IMG/VR virus record: IMGVR_UViG_3300008459_000116
Location: 1-41,262 of that record
Source of the DNA: a virus
Reading direction: 5' to 3' (one strand)
DNA: 41,262 nucleotides
Both the position numbers and the translations under genes were made by a program. The notes beneath the pieces were generated by a model. The model searched no databases, was not told the DNA's origin, and was given only the letters and a program-made list of their open reading frames with translations. Shown here in pieces: positions 37,313 through 41,262 of the stretch; positions within the stretch are counted from its first letter, which is position 1; each line of letters starts with the position of its first letter.

Positions 37313-37360
37313 AAAGAAATAGGGGGAGGAGGGGACCGGCCCCCATGACCCACCATTTAT
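37313..37360. repeat. GC-rich terminator-like repeat, copy 8
   Basis: GAAATAGGGGG .. GGGGACCGGCCCC .. CACCATTTAT, between divergent promoters, where an insulator rather than a terminator role would be needed. Confidence 0.75.
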
Positions 37361-37365
37361 TCCGG

Positions 37366-37395
37366 TGGACGGAGGAGGGGGAGGAGGTGTACTAT
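37366..37395 (+). promoter_or_regulatory. Weak promoter of the 37415 gene
   Basis: TGGACG (37366), 18 nt, TACTAT (37390). The following bases GCTTTTCATGG recur after the next promoter. Confidence 0.5.
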
Positions 37396-37414
37396 GCTTT
37401 TCATGGAGGACGGG

Positions 37415-37558
37415 ATGTGCGAACACGGCGGCTACCAGATGATTGAGGAGGGCATGGTGGAGGAGGTCTGGGAGGAGGGGGACATTCTCTCACAGAAAAC
37501 TTTTGATTGGGTGCGATGCCCAGAGTGTAATGACGATTTCGCTTGCAACTTTCGGTAG
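37415..37558 (+). CDS. Small Cys protein, 47 aa
   Basis: ATG 37415 follows GGAGGACGGG, matching the leader of the next gene; in-frame ATGs at 37394 and 37403 lie in or at the promoter. MCEHGGYQMIEEG, acidic middle, then RCPECNDDFACNF with a CxxC and a third Cys: possible metal site. Function unknown. Confidence 0.6.
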   Translation: MCEHGGYQMIEEGMVEEVWEEGDILSQKTFDWVRCPECNDDFACNFR

Positions 37559-37571
37559 GTTCGGGTAAGAT
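37543..37571 (+). promoter_or_regulatory. Promoter of the 37590 gene
   Basis: TTGCAA (37543), 17 nt, TAAGAT (37566), overlapping the end of the previous gene. Confidence 0.65.
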
Positions 37572-37589
37572 GCTTTTCATGGTGAGGGG

Positions 37590-37949
37590 ATGGACCCCAA
37601 ACCAAAACAAGCCCCAGAGTGGGCAGAAGGGTCAGCGGCTATGGCTATCACCAACGAGCAGGTTCTTGCAGAGGTTTCGTCGTACCGTTCGGAGAATGGG
37701 CGTCCTTGCCCCGCCAACCACCTTGTTGCCAAGTTCGGTGACGAGGTGCTGGACACCATCGCCAGCCTTAAGAAGAATGGCACCCTTATTGGCAAGCGTG
37801 GCCGTACTGGCGGGCTGGTTCCCGCCGATGCTGCCCCCGCTACCACGACGGAGGCGGCGACCTCCGATGAGTCGGTTGCCGACCAGTTCGCGGCTCTTGC
37901 TGCGAGGCTCGCAGAGAGCGAGCAGACCACCGATGTTGCGGTGGGATAG
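37590..37949 (+). CDS. Winged-helix-like protein, 119 aa
   Basis: ATG 37590 with GTGAGGGG upstream. Residues about 19-70 (AITNEQVLAEVSSYRSENGR, HLVAKFGDEVLDTIASLKKN, GTLIGKRGR) have the length and pattern of a small winged helix; the tail is Ala/Thr/Glu-rich and flexible. Possible transcriptional regulator; inference. A good terminator follows. Confidence 0.68.
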   Translation: MDPKPKQAPEWAEGSAAMAITNEQVLAEVSSYRSENGRPCPANHLVAKFGDEVLDTIASLKKNGTLIGKRGRTGGLVPADAAPATTTEAATSDESVADQFAALAARLAESEQTTDVAVG

Positions 37950-37976
37950 TAAGATATAAAACAATATAACGAGAAG

Positions 37977-38008
37977 GCCCACAACCACAACAGGTTGTGG
38001 GCTTTTTC
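37977..38008 (+). terminator. Intrinsic terminator
   Basis: GCCCACAACC, 6-nt loop, GGTTGTGGGC, TTTTTC. Ends the 37590 transcript upstream of repeat copy 9. Confidence 0.92.
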
Positions 38009-38050
38009 TATTGCGTACACTAGCACGGGCGGCGCGGCGCGTCAAGAACC

Positions 38051-38098
38051 GAAAATGGGGGGCAACAGGGACCGGCCCCCACCGGCCCCCTTTTTTTC
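38051..38098. repeat. GC-rich terminator-like repeat, copy 9
   Basis: GAAAATGGGGGG .. AGGGACCGGCCCCC .. GGCCCCCTTTTTTT. Directly upstream of the 38113 promoter. Confidence 0.8.
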
Positions 38099-38112
38099 AT
38101 CGCACCCCACGC

Positions 38113-38141
38113 TTGACGGCGGCGGGGTTCCCGTGTATTAT
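38113..38141 (+). promoter_or_regulatory. Sigma70 promoter of the Gp88-like gene
   Basis: TTGACG (38113), 17 nt, TATTAT (38136). Confidence 0.88.
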
Positions 38142-38180
38142 CCCCTCACGCTCGATTGACGGGCGGTGGAGAATCGGAAC

Positions 38181-38843
38181 ATGGCCAAGGCTTTCAACGC
38201 TCGCTGGAATAAGAACGAAAAACTCGCAAAGACCAGCGGCGGTAACTGGAACATTGTCGGGTTCGGTATTCCTGCTGACCATACGTTCCTCGACGCTAAC
38301 CTTGTCGAGCGTAACACCTGCCCCGGTGCCTTGGCTTGCCGCCCCGTGTGCTATGCCAAGCAGGGCGGTTATCGCTTCCCCGCCAGCATCGCGGCTCGTA
38401 AGCACAACCTCCTGCTTTCGCAGGGTAGCACGTTCGTTGCCGATATTGTTGCGGACCTTGCCCGTATGCGTTCGGTTAATACCGTCCGCATCCACGACAG
38501 CGGGGACTTCTATTCGCAGGAATATTTTAACAAGTGGGCCGATATTGCACGCGCCCTGCCTTATCTCACCTTCTACGCCTACACTAAGAGCCTCAACCTC
38601 GACCTTACGGATATTCCCGAAAACTTCAAGGTTACTCAGTCGCTCGGTGGTAAGCACGACGCGCTTGTGGATATTAGCAAGCCGCACTCCCGCATCTTTT
38701 CCAGCCACGACGCCCGTATTGCCGCCGGTTACGTTGACGGTAATATTGACGACTCCCCCGCCATTCAGGGGCTTGTCCAGATTGGCCTAGTCTATCACGG
38801 GAATAAGAACCTCACCCCTGCACAGGAAAAGTTCTTTTCCTAA
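38181..38843 (+). CDS. Gp88-like phage protein with three-Cys motif
   Basis: 220 residues from ATG 38181 (RBS GGTGGAG). NTCPGALACRPVCYAKQGG has Cys47, 53 and 57; then VRIHDSGDFYSQEYFNKW and LTFYAYTKS. This arrangement matches the protein I know as mycobacteriophage gene product 88-type, widespread in phages. The Cys spacing could hold a metal or Fe-S centre, but it is not the CX3CX2C of radical-SAM enzymes. Biochemical role unknown. High-GC, strongly biased codon use. Monocistronic between repeat copies. Confidence 0.78.
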   Translation: MAKAFNARWNKNEKLAKTSGGNWNIVGFGIPADHTFLDANLVERNTCPGALACRPVCYAKQGGYRFPASIAARKHNLLLSQGSTFVADIVADLARMRSVNTVRIHDSGDFYSQEYFNKWADIARALPYLTFYAYTKSLNLDLTDIPENFKVTQSLGGKHDALVDISKPHSRIFSSHDARIAAGYVDGNIDDSPAIQGLVQIGLVYHGNKNLTPAQEKFFS

Positions 38844-38861
38844 CAGTAGGCCCCAAGCCCT

Positions 38862-38909
38862 CCAAAAAGGGGGGCAAAGGGGACCGACCCCTACCTCCCA
38901 CCATTTTTA
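38862..38909. repeat. GC-rich terminator-like repeat, copy 10
   Basis: AAAAAGGGGGG .. GGGGACCGACCCC .. CCCACCATTTTT. Directly upstream of the 38915 promoter. Confidence 0.8.
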
Positions 38910-38914
38910 GTTGC

Positions 38915-38943
38915 TTGACACCAGCACGGGCAACGTGTATTGT
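38915..38943 (+). promoter_or_regulatory. Sigma70 promoter, leaderless start
   Basis: TTGACA (38915), 17 nt, TATTGT (38938); 7 nt later is ATG 38951. Confidence 0.88.
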
Positions 38944-38950
38944 CCCTCAC

Positions 38951-39160
38951 ATGGAAAACAGGATCAAGGTTGGTACGGTTGTTTGGCACATTTGTCCTAC
39001 CGAGTTGTTTCGCGGTCCCGGTACGGTAACAGGGCTTTTTCGTGAGTTTGACGTTGACTTCGCCACCGTGTTCTGGCAAGGTTCGTTGGTCACGTTCGAC
39101 CACAGGTTGACCAGCCTTATGACGCTGGCCGAAAAGGAGGGCGCACATGGCAACACATAG
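38951..39160 (+). CDS. Small SH3-like protein, 69 aa, leaderless
   Basis: MENRIKVGTVVWHICPTE, RGPGTVTGLFRE, ATVFWQGS, RLTSLMTLAE. The KVGTVVW opening and strand spacing suggest a small barrel, perhaps a distant relative of the VGDIW family. No RBS; the ATG coincides with the predicted transcript start. Overlaps the next gene by 14 nt. Confidence 0.68.
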   Translation: MENRIKVGTVVWHICPTELFRGPGTVTGLFREFDVDFATVFWQGSLVTFDHRLTSLMTLAEKEGAHGNT

Positions 39161-39314
39161 GATTATCGTTCTTTCGGACGGTACATGGGAATCGGTGGGC
39201 GATGCGGAGGTTATGGAAATAACTGAGCGTGCATATTGGGACTTGTGTCAAGGTGCGTTTAAGACAAACGGTATCCCTGAAAAAGATATCATTAACATCA
39301 CAAAGGTGGAATAA
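39147..39314 (+). CDS. Hypothetical protein, 55 aa
   Basis: ATG 39147 with AAGGAGGGCGC. MATHRIIVLSDGTWESVGDA then an acidic helical end with KDIINITKVE. Unrecognised; second gene of the three-gene unit. Confidence 0.65.
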   Translation: MATHRIIVLSDGTWESVGDAEVMEITERAYWDLCQGAFKTNGIPEKDIINITKVE

Positions 39315-39315
39315 C

Positions 39316-39564
39316 ATGCAGGTAACTTTTAAGTATGTCGAAAGCACGGGCGAGTATAACGTGGATGCCGAAGTCAACGGTAGCCGTGTCCAGATTGTAG
39401 CAATCACGGATGATTACAATGAGGACATTGATATTGACGACTTCTCCGATAGTGAGAGGGCCACTATGCGTGGTATTGCCCTCCGCGAATACCACAACCT
39501 ATTGAATGAGGACGATGACGATTCGTCCGATAATGATTCAGATATGAATGAAGCATGGGATTAA
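39316..39564 (+). CDS. Acidic hypothetical protein, 82 aa
   Basis: ATG 39316 (MQVTFKYVESTGEYNVDAEV) with AAGGTGGA; strand-rich first half, then very acidic tail (NEDDDDSSDNDSDMNEAWD). An acidic tail of this kind can mimic DNA, but that is speculation. Ends before repeat copy 11. Confidence 0.65.
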   Translation: MQVTFKYVESTGEYNVDAEVNGSRVQIVAITDDYNEDIDIDDFSDSERATMRGIALREYHNLLNEDDDDSSDNDSDMNEAWD

Positions 39565-39580
39565 GGCCAGCCCTGCCCCG

Positions 39581-39628
39581 CCAATATGGGGGGCAACAGG
39601 GGTCGGCCCCCACCACCCACCATTTTTA
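39581..39628. repeat. GC-rich terminator-like repeat, copy 11
   Basis: ATATGGGGGG .. AGGGGTCGGCCCCC .. CCCACCATTTTT. Directly upstream of the 39634 promoter. Confidence 0.8.
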
Positions 39629-39633
39629 TCTTG

Positions 39634-39662
39634 TTGACACCCAACCCAACTTGGAGTATTCT
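39634..39662 (+). promoter_or_regulatory. Sigma70 promoter with leader hairpin
   Basis: TTGACA (39634), 17 nt, TATTCT (39657). The leader includes GTCG-ATAA-CGAC and RBS GACGGAGG. Confidence 0.88.
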
Positions 39663-39692
39663 CCCTCTTGTCGATAACGACGGAGGCTACGG

Positions 39693-39941
39693 ATGGATAA
39701 GAAGGCGCTGTTCGGAGAGGTTGACTTCGCGGTTGAGGAGGCTCTTAACGCTCGCGTGTCGAAACTGGATACGCTGGACCTTGAGGATTGGACGGACGAC
39801 GTTCTCAAGGAGGATGCCGCCGATGTCAACGCTACCATTAACCGCACGGTGGAGTCAATGGGATGGACGCCACAGGAATATAACCATATCATCCTGCGCC
39901 AGCGGGACAACCGCCACACGCCGAAACGTGTTGCACACTAG
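39693..39941 (+). CDS. Acidic hypothetical protein, 82 aa
   Basis: MDKKALFGEVDFAVEEALNA, DLEDWTDDVLKEDAADVNA, then SMGWTPQEYNHIIL and a basic end (RQRDNRHTPKR). Helical. First of a four-gene unit ending with a membrane micropeptide. Unrecognised. Confidence 0.68.
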   Translation: MDKKALFGEVDFAVEEALNARVSKLDTLDLEDWTDDVLKEDAADVNATINRTVESMGWTPQEYNHIILRQRDNRHTPKRVAH

Positions 39942-39949
39942 GAGGAACT

Positions 39950-40207
39950 ATGGTACAACTCGACCTGTTCGATAACAACGGTGCCGCACAGTCGGCCAAG
40001 GGAGCAAAGAAGATGGCAAAGATTAAGACGAGCAAGAAGGTCTACACTTGGACGGTCCAGAAGAAGGAGGGGGGGCGGTGGCGTTCCATTGTTGATAGTA
40101 ATGGAGTCGTCCTGTTCCAGACCCGCTCGCTTGCACGCAACGTGAGCCGTGAGTATAATAACACCGCTCATCGTCCGCGTTCTTTCCGCGTTAAGAAACT
40201 CGCCTAA
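39950..40207 (+). CDS. Basic protein with N-terminal beta-clamp-binding motif, 85 aa
   Basis: RBS AGGAGGAACT. Starts MVQLDLFDNNG: QLDLF (3-7) is the classic sliding-clamp (DnaN)-binding pentapeptide. After a short linker the rest is basic (KKMAKIKTSKKVYTWTV, WRSIVDSNGVVLFQTRS, RPRSFRVKKLA). Fits a small replisome-interacting or host-clamp-targeting protein. A later in-frame ATG at 40010 would lose the motif. Confidence 0.72.
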   Translation: MVQLDLFDNNGAAQSAKGAKKMAKIKTSKKVYTWTVQKKEGGRWRSIVDSNGVVLFQTRSLARNVSREYNNTAHRPRSFRVKKLA

Positions 40208-40218
40208 ACCAACCACGA

Positions 40219-40306
40219 ATGGGTGCCCGCTATGGCTCGACACATTAAAACCCGCGACTATGCAATGGTGCTGCTTATTAATGGAGCAACCAAGGCGGGC
40301 ACCCAT
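40219..40306 (+). promoter_or_regulatory. 12-bp perfect inverted repeat around the 40232 start
   Basis: ATGGGTGCCCGC (40219-40230) pairs perfectly with GCGGGCACCCAT (40295-40306). The enclosed 64 nt start at the ATG of the next gene, so pairing in mRNA would bury the initiation region. Confidence 0.55.
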
Positions 40307-40570
40307 CGTGATATTCGTAAACACGCAAGCGCAACCGCTTGCAGAGGATTCAAAAAAACTATGATGGCCCAGAAGAAGAAGATTGCTCGTTCATTTGATT
40401 GGACTCGCCCTGCACTTCACGGCGACGAACTCTTTGAGATTTGTGTAGACGACGGCGGTAATATTGTCGAGGTCTACATTATCGACGAGGAGGGTGAGGC
40501 GTGTGCATTTAATCACGGCTCATTCAATGACGAGGAACTGGCTTCCATTCGTGAGGCGGGAAATGTTTAG
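40232..40570 (+). CDS. Hypothetical protein, 112 aa
   Basis: MARHIKTRDYAMVLLINGAT, basic first half (THRDIRKHA, GFKKTMMAQKKKIARS), then alpha/beta acidic half (DGGNIVEVYIIDEEGEA). No good RBS before ATG 40232; an internal ATG at 40361 has GAGGA 12 nt upstream, so the shorter 69-residue form is possible. Start depends on the inverted repeat above. Confidence 0.6.
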   Translation: MARHIKTRDYAMVLLINGATKAGTHRDIRKHASATACRGFKKTMMAQKKKIARSFDWTRPALHGDELFEICVDDGGNIVEVYIIDEEGEACAFNHGSFNDEELASIREAGNV

Positions 40571-40631
40571 TTTATTCTTTATACCAATAGTGATGGTCAT
40601 TGTGGGCGTTATTCGCCTCCGCTCCCTGTGA
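40563..40631 (+). CDS. Membrane micropeptide, 22 aa
   Basis: MFSLFFIPIVMVIVGVIRLR plus SL: one membrane helix. ATG overlaps the previous gene's end and has GAGGCGGGA before it. Similar micropeptides occur on the opposite strand nearby. Confidence 0.5.
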   Translation: MFSLFFIPIVMVIVGVIRLRSL

Positions 40632-40650
40632 CCTCCGGCCCCGGCCTCCC

Positions 40651-40698
40651 CAAAAATGGGGGGGCATGGGGTCCGGCCCCCTCTAGCCCCCATTTTTC
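40651..40698. repeat. GC-rich terminator-like repeat, copy 12
   Basis: AAAAATGGGGGGG .. GGGGTCCGGCCCCC .. GCCCCCATTTTT, between convergent transcripts, where a bidirectional terminator is expected. Confidence 0.82.
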
Positions 40699-40714
40699 AG
40701 AGGGTGGGGCTTGG

Positions 40715-40810
40715 CTACTTCGGCTCGCGCACGATATCAATAATGCAAGCGGTGCAGTAGCCAAGAACCATTCCGCAAGCAAGAAGAACCAAAACCTGCT
40801 TGATAAGCAT
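40715..40810 (-). CDS. Membrane micropeptide, 31 aa
   Basis: MLIKQVLVLLACGMVLGYCT then ACIIDIVREPK: one hydrophobic helix with three Cys. RBS AAGGAG; start overlaps the upstream stop as TAATG. Last gene of the minus-strand membrane operon. Confidence 0.55.
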   Translation of the reverse strand: MLIKQVLVLLACGMVLGYCTACIIDIVREPK

Positions 40811-40887
40811 TAGTTGAACTCCTTAATGAGTTGAAGTGCGCCAAACCCAAGTGCGACCAAGAGTGACGTAAGGGCCAGCCATATCAT
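40810..40887 (-). CDS. Membrane micropeptide, 25 aa
   Basis: MIWLALTSLLVALGFGALQL then IKEFN: one hydrophobic helix. ATG overlaps the previous stop as ATGA and its stop overlaps the next start, so it is embedded in a coupled chain. Confidence 0.55.
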   Translation of the reverse strand: MIWLALTSLLVALGFGALQLIKEFN

Positions 40888-41021
40888 TTTTTATTCTCCA
40901 TGTAGCGGCGAGCGTCTGCTTCCACTTCGTCCAACTTCGCCAACGTAGCAGGGTCGTTAGCAAAACGCAAGCGGGAAATACGAACAACCTCCAAAAACTT
41001 TTCGTACTGTGGGCCGGTCAT
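40884..41021 (-). CDS. Hypothetical protein, 45 aa
   Basis: ATG 41021 (MTGPQYEKFLEVVRISRLRF) preceded by GGAGGCACGCTAAC. Helical, charged, no motif. The longer in-frame ORF runs through the upstream gene and is rejected. Confidence 0.6.
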   Translation of the reverse strand: MTGPQYEKFLEVVRISRLRFANDPATLAKLDEVEADARRYMENKK

Positions 41022-41022
41022 G

Positions 41023-41232
41023 TTAGCGTGCCTCCCGTTCGCAGGAAACCCAAGCCTCTTGGGGACCAATGTTGTGCGCCTTCTGGGTCTTGACCATGCA
41101 ATCGGCAACGGTGAGCATATGGTCATCGCTCGCAGAAATCCAGTTAAACCACACCGTCATTGCAACCGCCACCCCAAAAGCAAAGAACCCAACCGCCACC
41201 TTGTCGCCCACATTGCCTCCCGTGTTCGTCAT
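41023..41232 (-). CDS. Membrane protein, 69 aa, leaderless
   Basis: Gly-rich start, one membrane helix (VAVGFFAFGVAVAMTVWFNW, 12-31), then a soluble tail with two Cys (VADCMVK, VSCERE) that may form a disulphide. ATG 41232 lies 6 nt after TATATT (41239-41244) with no RBS; the -35 box would fall at or beyond the window edge. First gene of the membrane operon. Confidence 0.7.
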   Translation of the reverse strand: MTNTGGNVGDKVAVGFFAFGVAVAMTVWFNWISASDDHMLTVADCMVKTQKAHNIGPQEAWVSCEREAR

Positions 41233-41262
41233 GGTGGGAATATACGATGGAACGCTTAGGGA

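Noticed and set aside
38097-38708. 203-aa minus-strand ORF opposite the Gp88-like gene
   Set aside because: The + frame has a consensus promoter, RBS and the conserved Cys block; the minus frame is a codon-bias shadow.
38181-38843. Radical-SAM enzyme
   Set aside because: The Cys spacing (C-x5-C-x3-C) does not match CX3CX2C.
29871-40698. Repeat copies as insertion sequences or MITEs
   Set aside because: No transposase, no target-site duplications visible, and positions follow transcription-unit boundaries.

Overview
The window looks like part of a large tailed-phage genome of bacterial host range; the host cannot be named from sequence. The evidence is a dense, mostly one-directional layout of small genes with ATGA/TAATG overlaps, viral metabolic genes (dUTPase, a CBS-less IMPDH/GMPR, a short PurA), a partial family-C DNA polymerase, a GH19 endolysin, divergent GroEL, ClpP-like and Hsp20 genes, a tRNA cluster, and many proteins with T4-type capsid-targeting and prohead-cleavage signatures.

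Left part (1-29124), AT-richer, all genes on +. 1-7017: Pol III alpha (5' end missing), cupin, nucleotidyltransferase, dUTPase, IMPDH/GMPR and a sigma-region-4-like protein. 7100-13724: an acidic candidate head-core protein, a ClpP-like peptidase, a 790-aa protein with a possible PD-(D/E)xK core, and GroEL. 13762-18460: a membrane coiled-coil protein, Hsp20, and three proteins each built as an acidic leader, an (L/I)xE|(A/G) site and a basic tail. 18514-21672: a likely late operon of capsid-targeted proteins. 21741-25438: PurA homologue, histone-H1-like protein, GH19 endolysin. 25534-26313: a protein with two capsid-targeting signals. 26438-29124: 13 tightly coupled small genes, most of one unnamed family beginning with a VGDIW-type motif.

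Junction (29125-30026): about 900 bp without a convincing gene, purine-rich at first and then packed with perfect inverted repeats, between convergent gene blocks.

Right part (30027-41262), GC-richer, genes on both strands. It is built of small transcription units, most with a recognisable sigma70-type promoter (TTGACA/TTGACG, N17-18, TAnnnT) and bounded by copies of a roughly 46-bp GC-rich inverted repeat that has the form of a bidirectional terminator (12 copies). Units carry a MoxR ATPase, a VWA/metallopeptidase, a zinc-knuckle protein, four tRNAs (Ile-UAU, Leu-UAA, Lys-UUU, Arg-UCU) plus a 44-nt tRNA minihelix, a 111-nt tRNA-like RNA with its own promoter, five more VGDIW-family genes, a Gp88-like protein, a protein with a beta-clamp-binding motif, and membrane micropeptides. 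The VGDIW family occurs in both halves, which argues against an assembly chimera.

Most distinctive: (1) the VGDIW paralogue expansion; (2) the repeat-bounded transcription units; (3) the tRNA-like RNA and the minihelix; (4) a set of head-targeted proproteins whose transcription units share an upstream (C/T)TATTTAT element, a candidate late promoter. All functions are inferred from reading the sequence; no database search was run.
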